Of a stretch of DNA of 64,000 bases, positions 1-9,829 are shown one piece after another; the first letter of the stretch is position 1, and every line of letters begins with the position of its first letter. Source of the DNA: Adiantum capillus-veneris (lineage: Eukaryota; Streptophyta; Polypodiopsida; Polypodiales; Pteridaceae). The stretch spans positions 115,153,587 to 115,217,586 of the forward strand of contig CM043947.1 of assembly GCA_014529385.2 (NCBI GenBank). The letters run 5' to 3'. The notes beneath the pieces were generated by a model, which had not been told where the DNA came from, made no database searches, and saw only the letters and a program-made list of their open reading frames with translations. The translations under genes were made by a program, and so were the position numbers.

Positions 1-19
1 GCCCCGCATGTTGCTCCCA

Positions 20-1625
20 TCAGCGACGCCACTCTTGTACATGCATAGGACGACATTCAATGCGACCAAGCTGGCCTTTGCGCAAGTGATGGCCATCTGG
101 AAGATAACGGTGGTGGACTTGATAAATTGTCTTTTGAAGAGAGGTAGAATATCTGACATCCAAAGACTGCTCGCAAATTAAACATGCATTGTATCCCGAA
201 GTTGTTAGTCCTGCATATATCAAAGCATGAATCAGGCCAAGGCAAAGGGCTTGCGAATAGCGAGAATTTTGTAAATCAATAACCACTACTAGAAACTTCT
301 CCGTATCTTGGCCAATCATGCATAGTCCACATAAGAAGTCCATGGATCCTTGCATGCTGTTGTCCTACTGGTTCAACCGCATCTGCTATGTCGATCCCAT
401 GCCATAACTCTTGGAGCTCGTCAACTAGTGGAGCTAGATAAACATCCATGTTTTTTGCCTTGAACTTACCACGTACAATCAAGCTTAAAATCAAATGACC
501 CTTCTTGATAGCAAGCAACGGCGGGAGGTTGTAATTGATAAGGCACAGAGGCCAAGTGCTCCATGACGAGCTTCTCAAGCCAAATGGATTGACTCCATCC
601 ATTGCCATGCCCAAACGCAAATTGTGTGGTTCACTCTTAAAATGTGGCCAGGTATCTTCAATGTGCCTCCAAGCCTTCGAATCAGCGGGCACCCTAAATG
701 TTGCGTCAGTGGATCTATTCGTAGAATGACACCACATCAACTTTGCAATGGAACCACAACGAAACATGCTTTTTATCCTAGGAATAATAGGGAAATGCCG
801 CAACACTTTAGCTGGAACTGTCTCGCCAATTGCATCTTGTTTGTAGCGCATTGCTCATCACTTAGGACATGACAGAAAATATGCGAATTTCATTGCGAAA
901 AAGAATGCAATCATTTGGACATGCATGAATCTTGTTGTAGTCCAAGCCAACTGAGGTCAAAAGTTGCTTTGCGTCTGGCCTAGAGGGGGGCATTTCATTG
1001 CCAGTCGGGAGAAGTTGCTCCCGCAATAACCTGTTTAAGCCACATTAAATTAAAAAGCTCTCCGAGTACATCATCGTTGCAATCGGAAAATCTCTTTTGT
1101 AAATTACGTACCTAAACAAAGCAGTGATGCTTGCATCTGACCACCCGTACACTGACTGAAGATTCAAAAATGCCAGACAAGTACGAAGCACATATATTTT
1201 GGCGCCTTCATAGATTGGTTGATGTGCCAACTTCCTCAACATGTCTTCAGGAGATAGGCTCACGGCTTCTGGTGCTGCCTCGTTCACGTTCTCCTCGCTT
1301 GTCTGGAAGAAGGCATCCAGCATCTCCTCCATGCCTTCGTATTCTGTCTGTAAGCCCTTTTCTGCTTCCATCCATGGCTCTATATTGGTCGAACCTTCAC
1401 GCATAATCTTTTTTCTCTCTCTCTCTCAGATGTAGCTGCTATGTTGCGGAAATCAATGCCCGTTCCGTCGGAGTCGTATCGCAGATTCTGTACGGTTTCT
1501 CTAGCAAACTCTCCGTACTTGTGCACGTGCTCATTACATATCCTACGCTTGCGCAAGATTCGATACTTGCAGAGCGTGCACGAGCATGCAATCTTTTCCT
1601 CCATGTTAGTTGATGACGTTGCCAT
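20..1625 (-). pseudogene. tnp2-type CACTA transposase, N-terminal two thirds (broken)
   Basis: CACTA tnp2 transposases (Transposase_21 family) cut and move the element. The order on the minus strand is as follows. An N-terminal piece at 1625-1380 carries a Cys-rich stretch (CSCTLCKYR). A piece at 1404-1045 has the family-typical YEGAKIYVLRTCLAFLNLQ and GWSDASITALFRY. A canonical GT-AG intron sits at 1111-1031. Then come LLPTGNEMPPSR and GLDYNKIHACPNDC (about 1030-880), and the core at 851-276 (RLGMAMDGVNPFG, STWPLCLINYNLPP, DVYLAPLVDELQELW, LLMWTMHDWP). A last piece from 210 downwards (GLTTSGYNACLICE, HHRYLPDGHHLRK) probably follows a second intron whose acceptor AG is at 211-212. Tandem TGA codons just upstream of 851 and a GA-repeat frame change near 1417-1435 break the frame. 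The C-terminal part is outside the window. Family assignment is firm; activity is very unlikely. Confidence 0.85.
1031..1111 (-). other. 81-bp GT-AG intron in CACTA transposase A
   Basis: On the minus strand the intron starts GTACGTAATTT and ends TTAAACAG. It removes an in-frame stop and joins ...SITALFR to LLREQLLPTGNEMPPSR, both typical of tnp2 proteins. Splicing is inferred, not observed. Confidence 0.65.
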
Positions 1626-1716
1626 CTACAATGATTATGAATGTTGTTTTAATATATATATATATATAATATACTCCTCACAATGTAAACTACCTCTCAT
1701 TCTCTAGTCTTGCCCA

Positions 1717-1752
1717 ATCTCTGTACACCTCGGTCCAGAGGTGTACGGAGAT
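1717..1752. repeat. 15-bp-arm hairpin, 6-nt loop
   Basis: The left arm ATCTCTGTACACCTC (1717-1731) and right arm GAGGTGTACGGAGAT (1738-1752) pair with a single T/G mismatch around the loop GGTCCA. It lies just upstream of the transposase reading frame of element A. It could be a stem-loop in the leader or the footprint of an old insertion. Confidence 0.6.
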
Positions 1753-2104
1753 CAGGACCACCGGGTCAAAATCTCATCTTTATTGGTCAAATCCTATATG
1801 GGTAGACACATACGTGCACTCCCAGGTGTACATGGCAATGCATGTAGAAGACAAAACCCCTTTGCCTCTTTTAGTTCCATAGTTTCTTCTCTGTCTACGA
1901 ACCCACCTGCCTCCATTCTGAGGTAGCCTGTCAGAGAAAGCTTTCCAATGCCGCACTTGATGAAAGCACAAGCCATGGAAGTTCTCAGCCCAATGAAAGT
2001 TTTCTACCTGATTGTGAACCGGATGGGGCCTCCATGTCCAAGCCAGAAGATAATGTGGAGATGGATGAACAACTTGAGAAAGATTCAGAAGCCTTGCATG
2101 GTTC
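1753..2104. other. Leader-like region of element A, no gene recognised
   Basis: No recognisable protein family. A minus-strand frame is open across about 1780-2112, but its translation resembles nothing I know. Position between the transposase and the microsatellites suggests untranslated sequence of element A. Confidence 0.4.
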
Positions 2105-2440
<336 letters not shown>

Positions 2441-2888
2441 CGACTGAGCTAGGGAGATCTAGACTGAGCTAGGGAGATCTAGACGTCCACGACTGCGGAG
2501 GACTACACATGCAACATCGATAGAGGTTGCATCAGAGGATCTAGCTAGGTCACTTTGGCTCGACATGCATAACGCCCGGTCAAACTACTGACCATGGAGG
2601 AGATTGATGAGATCCGCCAGCGACAGCTGCTGGATCTCCTATGATCTACCTATCCCAGCTAGCTGGCCGTTTAACCGTTTAGTCCATACCCAGCAGTTTA
2701 GGATTCCATAATCTTTTATTTTGTCATCTTCTTACTCTGACTTTGTATCAGATCCATCACATTGTAACTTTCTTGTCTCATGTCTCATAGGTCACTTTGG
2801 TCTTTCGAAGACGTTAATATAACCTTTAATTTCATTTCATTTCTCTCTTTAATTATTTTTCTTTAATTTTAATTTCCTAAGCATACAT
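2441..2888. other. Non-coding stretch with a short direct repeat and a hairpin
   Basis: A 20-bp unit (GACTGAGCTAGGGAGATCTA) occurs twice in tandem around 2443-2483. A hairpin lies at 2609-2638: outer arms GAGATCC and GGATCTC, inner arms CAGC and GCTG. No coding signal is seen. Confidence 0.6.
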
Positions 2889-3002
2889 TAATTCTCTATC
2901 TCTCTCTCTCTCTCTTTCCTACACACACACCTCTCTCTCTCTCTCTCTTTCCTACACACACACACCGCTCTCTCTCTCTCTATTTCCTACACACACACAC
3001 AC

Positions 3003-3063
<61 letters not shown>

Positions 3064-3116
3064 CTACACACACACACACCTCTCTCTCTCTCTCTCTTTC
3101 CTACACACACACACAC

Positions 3117-3180
<64 letters not shown>

Positions 3181-3199
3181 TACACACACACACACACAC

Positions 3200-3283
<84 letters not shown>

Positions 3284-3297
3284 ACACACACACACAC

Positions 3298-3341
<44 letters not shown>

Positions 3342-3363
3342 TACACACACACACACACACACG
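2889..3363. repeat. Long alternating (CT)n / (CA)n microsatellite inside CACTA A
   Basis: At least seven CT blocks alternate with CCTACACACACAC-type CA blocks, each pair about 50-110 bp long, so the tract is itself a higher-order repeat of the unit (CT)n-TTCCTA-(CA)n-CCG. It abuts the subterminal repeats of element A. Peptides of repeated Arg-Glu or Ser-Leu from this tract are artefacts. Confidence 0.95.
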
Positions 3364-3365
3364 AT

Positions 3366-3652
3366 GTAGAGAGAGAGAGGGGTTGCGGGGGGCATAATAC
3401 CTATGCAGCAGGTGGACGCCAAGATTCGAGCAGAGCACGGCGAAAATGGCCCCTGCTCGCGGGTTTCTCTTTTTTCCCCCAATTTTTTGCCATTGCTATA
3501 CGCGTCGCTATAGGCGTCGATATACGCGTGGGAAGTGAGGCCTTTCCACGCGTATATCGACATCCATTGAGACGCCTATATCGACGCATATAGCGATGCC
3601 CGCTAAGTTCGTCGATATACACGCGTCGATATCTCCATGTTGTGTTGTAGTG
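3366..3652. repeat. CACTA A terminus and subterminal repeats
   Basis: Read on the minus strand from 3652, the terminus CACTACAACACAACATGG is followed by at least six degenerate copies, in both orientations, of a motif close to ACGCGTATATCGACG (for example near 3496-3505, 3518-3530, 3546-3561, 3576-3590, 3610-3632). In CACTA elements such arrays are typically bound by the element's second protein (TnpA-like). About 270 bp is shared with 59221-59495. Confidence 0.85.
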
Positions 3653-3724
3653 CTCCAGACCCGCCAGATAATGCATCGGCGATCGTCTTTCCCATCTCCA
3701 CTCGATTTGTGCCCTTTGTCGCTC

Positions 3725-5430
3725 TTATTTTGCATCCTTGTATTGTGGAATCCACTTTTGCATCACTAGATTGTGAAGCATGAAAAATCGGTTGATTTTA
3801 GCCTTAGCTAGATCTTTCGTCATCTTCTTCTCAACACTGAGATTGCACATGATAATCCCAGATATGTGCTCATCATCTATGGTTCGCCATAGCGTGTCCC
3901 GGGCTTTATCAAATCCGTCTAGCCACTCTCTAATGTAAACTAGGGACTCTGATACTAGCCAACCTTCTGCCATGCTACCCTCCGAACGTGCGTTATGACG
4001 TACATATCCCTTGAGCGTTTTCGTGAAACGTTCTAAAAAGAACATCCATCTGGAATGTATTGTGCCAGCTATTTCCACCTCATCAGCTATGTAAACAAGA
4101 AGATGCACCTGAATGCTTAGCATGGTAGTAGGAAAGTGTTTCTCAAACATGCACACAACCTTCACAGTGTTTAGTTTTGCAAATGATATGGAGTCTACAA
4201 TCTCCTTTTGTGAGATCCATTGCACCAACTTCACAAGTTTGTAGATTTTGTTACGGACGTCAGGAGAGAAACATCCCTTAATGGACACCGGTAAAATAAA
4301 CTACAAAACACATCTAGCAATGATGTTAAAGTCCACACATGAATTTGTTACACAATTTCCACTATGATATATTCCACATCAAACATACCTAACACATTTT
4401 ATGCCAGTCATATGACTTCAAACCGGTAAGCTTTCCTTCTTTAGTGAAACACGTTTGGAGCGAGTGCATTACACCAGTGGGGGTCCGCACAGATCGAATG
4501 GTCTCTTTTACTTTGCGTTCTTGTGCTCCTGTCAAAATCCATGGCACTTTAGGTAGTTTTATCGATCCATCAGATGTTGTCTGTGGCCAATATTGCTCCA
4601 TATAATCCACATTTCTAAGGTCAACCTTGGCTCGCAAAGTATCTTTCTTGTCCGTCAGATGGTCCCACAGCAGATTACCCACATTCTTGAATATGTGCAT
4701 TGGATCGAGCAAGTGATTGATCATGAGTCTGGGCCAATATGGTAACTCATACCATAGAGAGAGTCTCTTCATCCCTGGGGGAAACCGTCATCACACATCT
4801 CCTTCTTCTCTAACCATGCTTGTGCAGACATCCTCGATGGCTCTCTTCCCAAAAATCCATCACGTAACACATGATTCTCTGGAAGATACACTTGATGACC
4901 TTTGTAGATTTTCTTCTTCAATGAGGGCTCCCGACATGCACTGAGTCTAGGTCCACATGTGACACATGATCTGTATCCGCTTGTTTGAAGCCCTGCATGT
5001 ATACACATGACAATAGATAAGATTGAGAAAAACCAAGATTTATAGTGTTTGAGTTTGAGTGTAAATCACATGAGCATTTTGTTAGTCTAGGATAGTCATG
5101 CATGGTCCACATTAGAATGCCTCTGATCAAAGCATTCCGTCGACCTGTGTATCGGTTCATATCCACCACTTCTATGCCAATCCATAATTGTTGGAGCTCT
5201 TCCAATAGTGGATGAAGATACACATATATATTCTTCACTTTGTACCACCTTGGCACAATCAAGCTTAGTCACACATGCCCCTTCTTGGTAGTCAACCACG
5301 GGGGAATGTTGTAGTTGACGATGACAACAAGCCATACACTATAAGATGTTGATCTTTGAACAAATGGATTTACGCCATCCATAGGCAGGCCTATGCAGAA
5401 ATTTCAAGCTTCCCTAGAAAAATCAGGCCA
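3725..5430 (-). pseudogene. tnp2 transposase with DUF4218 domain (element B, broken)
   Basis: Minus-strand order: a degraded core at about 5430-5260 (GLPMDGVNPFVQRSTSYSVW, then VNYNIPPWLTTKKGH); 5262-5100 (IYVYLHPLLEELQQLW, ILMWTMHDYPRL); a probable intron ending with AG at 4993-4994; 4992-4770 (GLQTSGYRSCVTCG, HQVYLPENHVLR); 4772-4389 (LSLWYELPYWPRLMINHLLD, MHIFKNV); and the DUF4218 domain at 4288-3725 (MFEKHFPTTMLSIQVHLLVY, RWMFFLERFTKTLKGYVRHN, EGSMAEGWL). The N-terminal third of the protein is missing above 5430, with frame changes between blocks. It covers the part of the protein that copy A lacks in this window. Not functional as it stands. Confidence 0.85.
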
Positions 5431-5459
5431 CGCAATCTGTAGAAATCCATAGTACACCA

Positions 5460-5880
5460 CTATTTTTCTCACGAGATCCAATGGCCCTAGGGCCATAGTA
5501 GGGTGCCAATGTAGAAGCTCAAGGGCCATAGGTTTCCCTCTACTGTAATGAGAGATCATATGGACCTAGGGCTGCTATAATGCCCATGCAGATGCCCTTC
5601 AATGGCTTAAATGATCTTTGAGATCTTTTACATTGACACATAGGCCTTTTGGCCCTATGGACATACCCTTCTCACATTTCTAATGAGAGATCATATGGCC
5701 TTAGAGCCATACGATGACAATGTATAAGATCAAGGGCCATATGTTTCCCTCTTTTCCAATGAGAGATCCTATGGTCCCAGGGACATAGGGCTACCATGGT
5801 GTCCATGTAAGTTCCCTTGAATGGACTACATTCTCTATGAGAGATTTTACATTGGCACTTATGGTACACTCTTCCACGAG
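5460..5880. repeat. Two-copy ~210-bp imperfect tandem repeat
   Basis: The block around 5517-5565 (AAGGGCCATAGGTTTCCCTC, then AATGAGAGATCATATGG) recurs about 210 bp later around 5727-5775 (AAGGGCCATATGTTTCCCTC, then AATGAGAGATCCTATGG). Each is followed by a similar TTTTACATTG segment. It lies inside element B and interrupts where the transposase N-terminus would be expected. No coding signal. Confidence 0.7.
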
Positions 5881-6139
5881 AGCCATAGGTTGTTGTTTTA
5901 GGGCAAACTACTCCCTTGTTCATGCTCACAATCATGACACAGACAACACACTTATCATCCGATGACACGACTAACCCGTAGGTGCACAGAGGAAATCTCG
6001 TTAGCTTGTCAGGTTGAGACCAACCTACACATACGCACTTCTATGATGCATCAATCAATAACCCTTGTTGACAGCAACCCACTATATCCCTGAAAGCTCA
6101 CAACACCGTTTACACATCAAATGAACTCGGAATCGCTTC

Positions 6140-6194
<55 letters not shown>

Positions 6195-6300
6195 ACAATT
6201 AAATCTTACAGTCAAAAACCTAGGTGGTGGAGTTGCACGTGGCCATGGATTGCCCAGGATATACATATTGTTGTGTACCTAGTGTTTGCTCTTTGGGCAA
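5881..6300. repeat. Non-coding stretch with a (GA)n tract
   Basis: Plain sequence without a recognised gene, containing a pure GA microsatellite at about 6146-6193. Confidence 0.7.
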
Positions 6301-6850
6301 AGCCTTCATTGACATGCCCTAAAATATAACATAAATCTAATATAATATAATCTAACATTTATCTAGATCTAATCTAATCTTAAACTCAACATAAACCTAA
6401 ATCTAATCTAATCTTAAATCTAACATAAACCTAAATGTAATCTAACTTAAAAGTAAATCTAATCCAATTTTAAATCTTGTCTTAATAATCTAAATCAATC
6501 TAATCTTAAACTCAATAAACATAAACCTAAATTGAATCCAATCTTAAATCCTAAACCTAAATGTTATCTAACTTAAATCTAACCTAGCTAATCTTAAATC
6601 TTACCCTAATTATAAATCAAATGTAAATATAAATCTAACGTAATCTTAAACTCAACATAAACCTAAATCTAGCCTCATCTTAAATCTAATTTAAATCTTA
6701 ACCTAATCTTAAGTCTAACCTAATTTTAAATTTAACGTAAATTTTAAATATAAGTTAAATGTAATCTAAATTAATCTTAGATCTAATCTAGTTGAATTTT
6801 ACATGTAATTTTAAATCTAATCTAACCATAAATCTTAATATAACATTTAA
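6301..6850. repeat. Degenerate AT-rich tandem tract built on TAATCT / TAAACCTAAA
   Basis: About 550 bp is made almost entirely of variants of (A)AATCTAATCTTAAA, CATAAACCTAAATCTAA and similar words, with no G-rich units and no open frame. It looks like an old, drifted short tandem repeat. A distant relation to the plant telomere unit CCCTAAA is possible, but intact units are absent. Confidence 0.7.
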
Positions 6851-6867
6851 TTTCGTATTTTCTCTAT

Positions 6868-6869
6868 TT

Positions 6870-6903
<34 letters not shown>

Positions 6904-7013
6904 AATGTGTGCGTATGCATTCTTTGTTTATGCATGTGTGTGTGTATGTGTATTTTGTTTATGCATGTTTGTACTCTCTCTCTCTCTCTCTCTCTCTTTC
7001 AAAGACACAATGT

Positions 7014-7068
<55 letters not shown>

Positions 7069-7108
7069 GACACAATGTGTGTGTGTGTGTGTGTGTGTGT
7101 GAGTGAGT

Positions 7109-7146
<38 letters not shown>

Positions 7147-7270
7147 AAGAGAGAGAAACAGGGGAAGGGAACATGAGAGAGAGGAGAGTGAAGGATCATA
7201 CTTGGCTCTCCTTCCTCTCCTCATGTGTGTGTGTGTGTGTGTGTGTGTGTGGAAGAAAGAGAGAGAGGGA
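6868..7270. repeat. Compound microsatellite inside CACTA B
   Basis: CT (6873-6900), GT-rich, CT, CT, GT (7076-7100), GAGT, GA (7110-7145) and GT (7225-7250) blocks follow one another. It sits immediately inside the subterminal repeats of element B, in the same relative place as the tracts in elements A and C. Confidence 0.95.
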
Positions 7271-7284
7271 GAGCGCATATTTAC

Positions 7285-7469
7285 CTCTTTCGCTTGAGCG
7301 TCGAAACTCAGATTTGAGATCTGAGTTTTGGGTGCTCTTGATTCATTTTTTATCCCTGTCGGCGTCACTATGGAGCAAAGAAAATAGCGACGCTCATAGC
7401 GACGTCGTGGATTTTCACTTTTGAGCGTCACATTGCAAGCGTCGCTAATGTGAAGTACCTCTTGTAGTG
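7285..7469. repeat. CACTA B terminus and subterminal repeats
   Basis: From 7469 inward on the minus strand: CACTACAAGAGGTACTTCAC, then four or five copies of a motif close to TAGCGACGCT in both orientations (near 7360-7370, 7387-7404, 7425-7447). The motif differs from that of elements A and C. The flanking plus-strand bases are AAA. Confidence 0.8.
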
Positions 7470-7597
7470 AAAACGGAAAAAAGAAAAACTTGTGTTTCTG
7501 AGAAGATTTTAGCATGAAAATTGGTAAAAGTTCTTGAAAACCAATGCTTAAGACTTGGGGATACCTGTGAATGAATTCTATCCAAAAATTCATCAGT

Positions 7598-8592
7598 AGA
7601 CATCATACCCATATGATGTCTGAAGGATAATTCTAGGAGCAAAAGTGAACTTTTGACTTTATACCCATCTTTTGCATGTTGTGTTGAGCACATACACCAA
7701 ATTTCATTTCAATTGGACATATAGATTGAGAATTGGAGGGATTTTACTATTTAAGAGGATTTTCTGGTCCAAAGTGATGATTTTGTGCAGTTTTGATATC
7801 CAAAATTAGTTGTGACCACATATCCCAATTCTACATATCAAGGGATACATGTGGTGCAGACAGAAGTCCATTCTAACCACCTAGACATCATACGTGTATG
7901 ATGTCTTAGAGGCTAGATTTGAGGTCAAAAGTTACATCTGAGTGCACCCTTGTGATCTACAACATTTAGGAAGCACATAGGACAAATTTCATTGAATTTG
8001 AAGTATTTTTGGGCTTGTAAAGGCCATAAGACACATCTAGGAAAAGTGAATGTCTGAGTTTACCATATCTAGCACAAAAAGTGTTGGATGTCAATTCTAA
8101 AAGTTGTTGTCAGTTGCCAGTGTAGTGGGGAATCATTGGAGTGAAACTCACTTCAATTTGACCAGTTAGACATAATACGTGTATGATGTCTAAAGGACAA
8201 TTTTAGGGACCAAAATTGACATTTAAGCTTACCAAGGTGTTTAGCACCACAAAACAAGCTTACAAACCAAATTTCATCCAATTTTGAGCACATAGACATC
8301 ATGCGCATATGATGTCTTAAGACAAGGTTTGAAGGTCCAATTGCAATTATGACCACACTAGAGGTTGGGAAATGATGGTTTATACCTGTTGGCAAAATTT
8401 CATCTTATTTGGACTCATATTTTTGAATTTAAAGAGACTTTTGCAGACACAAGAAGGTAAAGGTGAAAAAGTAGTGATTTTGACATCCAAAATTTGTTGT
8501 GATTACATATTCTTGTTGTATGCATCAAGGAGTACCTTGGGTAGAATCATAGTGAAATCTAAGCAAAAAGACATCATACGCGTATGATGTAC
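7598..8592. repeat. Array of five 24-bp palindromes phased at ~285 bp
   Basis: Near-perfect palindromes occur at 7598-7621, 7883-7906, 8168-8191, 8294-8317 and 8569-8592. The arms are AGACATCATAC and GTATGATGTCT, with CG or GTG at the dyad. Spacing is 285, 285, 126 and 275 bp. The sequence between them is also related: a CCAAATTTCATnnAATTnnGA(G/C) stretch follows the palindromes at 7598 and 8168, and a CATCCAAAATTTGTTGTGA-like stretch recurs near 7800 and 8488. This is therefore a drifted tandem repeat whose best-kept part is the palindrome. No gene is seen. Confidence 0.85.
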
Positions 8593-8728
8593 TAGAGGTG
8601 AGATCTGGGTTGAATCAGATATTTGAGAATACCCTAGTATCCTAGAGCATAAATGAAGTCCCTAGCCAGAACAAAAATATAAAATAAAATAAGTGTAAAT
8701 ACCGTTTGGATCATATGTGTCAAATAAC

Positions 8729-9305
8729 TACCTATGGAATAGTTATTTTACACATAAGCCTTGGTAATTCACCACTATAATTATTGTATAATGTGGGAAA
8801 ATGTTTGAGTATGATATGAGGCTTTTATCTCTCAAAAATGATGTGGCCATTGCAGTTGAATCTTTATGTTTTAAAGCTTGACAATTTGGTCGTTAAGTGG
8901 ATTGATTTTGAAACTCATAGGTTATGTTTTAAATTCTTAAGCATTGCTAGAATTCTTACATAAGATTTTGATCTTGGGACTTATCATGGCTTAATTAAAA
9001 GGGTTGAATGTACATAATCTTACTTTGACTATGTAGAATGGATATTTGTCATGACATTTGCATCAAAGAGGGTAATGGCCTTTTGATGCCCTTATATTGT
9101 GTTTGTGATTCAAAAAGTTACATCATGTTTTGGATACATCACATTTTTAAGAAAATGAAATATTAAAGGGATCGTTTGGCACTTAGATTAGAAGGGGTGG
9201 TGGCCTTCTGATCAAAATGAAAACATGTGGAATTATGATTTTTCAGGTTTATCTGCCTACTTTTGGAAGGGTTATTTGTCTCCTAAATACTTTGCACTGT
9301 TTGAT
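8729..9305 (+). repeat. Dispersed direct repeat, copy 1 (~580 bp)
   Basis: Very similar, in the same orientation, to 16108-16722. Examples of shared runs are AATTAAAAGGGTTGAATGTA, GGTAATGGCCTTTTGAT and CTTTTGGAAGGGTTATTTGT. It is non-coding. The pair could be LTRs of an unrecognised element or a segmental duplication. Neither copy has clear TG...CA ends. Confidence 0.85.
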
Positions 9306-9508
9306 AGTCTAAAATTTTTTAATGGATAGTATGTTTAAGTTTAAATTTTTTTAAGTAGGACATGGATAACACCTATAATATATATTCAAGGCTATTGAAA
9401 TCTGTTGTCTTGTTTATATGGATGCAAGTGAGAATTCTATCTTTACTTAGAAATTTTTTGGCTTAGCTTTTGCCCGTCATTGAAGAACCTGGCTTCCTCT
9501 ACCTAGAT
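9306..9508. other. Short flank between direct repeat and Copia element
   Basis: No feature is recognised apart from the TAGAT target site at 9504-9508. Confidence 0.5.
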
Positions 9509-9829
9509 TGTAAAGAATGAGGATGCAAGAGAGCTACACAAGACACGCACAAAGCACACAGATATGGAAAGCTTCTTCTTCTTATCACAGAAAAGAGAGT
9601 ACAAAATGACTAAGTGCTAAAGCTGAAAATTAGCACATATGTACATGTGGTCACTAAGTGTGAACACGCTAGAAGCGTACTAGGCTGGCACTATAAGTGT
9701 AGTCCAGCTATAGAATCACTGGCAAGAGATCCTCTGTGTCGGTCACCTAACGTGCTAGTGAGTAAATGCATAAGCGGCCAAGACCCGTAGTGGATGCCAG
9801 CTCAAGATGTAGAGCTTGACATCTCAACA
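9509..9829 (-). repeat. Copia 3' LTR
   Basis: 321 bp, the left copy on the plus strand and the 3' LTR of the minus-strand element. It is preceded by TAGAT at 9504-9508 and contains the last codons of the polyprotein frame. Confidence 0.95.

Larger units (their letters stand above)
3653..7469 (-). mobile_element. CACTA element B, right (5') part
   Basis: A second CACTA element in the same orientation as A but of a different subfamily. The right terminus at 7469 reads, on the minus strand, CACTACAAGAGGTACTTCAC. Inside it lie subterminal repeats with TAGCGACGCT motifs, a large microsatellite (6868-7270), a degenerate AT-rich tract, a 210-bp duplication and a tnp2 pseudogene (5430-3725). Its left end is missing at 3653, exactly where element A ends. 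The simplest reading is that A inserted into B and the rest of B lies beyond the window start. Confidence 0.75.

Noticed and set aside
3064-3438. Open frames encoding long Arg-Glu, Ser-Leu or Cys-Val repeats over the microsatellites (also 6907-7200, 34880-35092, 59298-59609)
   Set aside because: They are translations of CT/GA and CA/GT repeats with no non-repeat domain.
6301-6850. Interstitial telomere
   Set aside because: No intact CCCTAAA/TTTAGGG units; the words vary too much to call it telomeric.
7598-8592. CRISPR-like array
   Set aside because: Repeats are palindromes about 285 bp apart with related spacers, in plant nuclear DNA; this is a degenerate tandem repeat, not a CRISPR.
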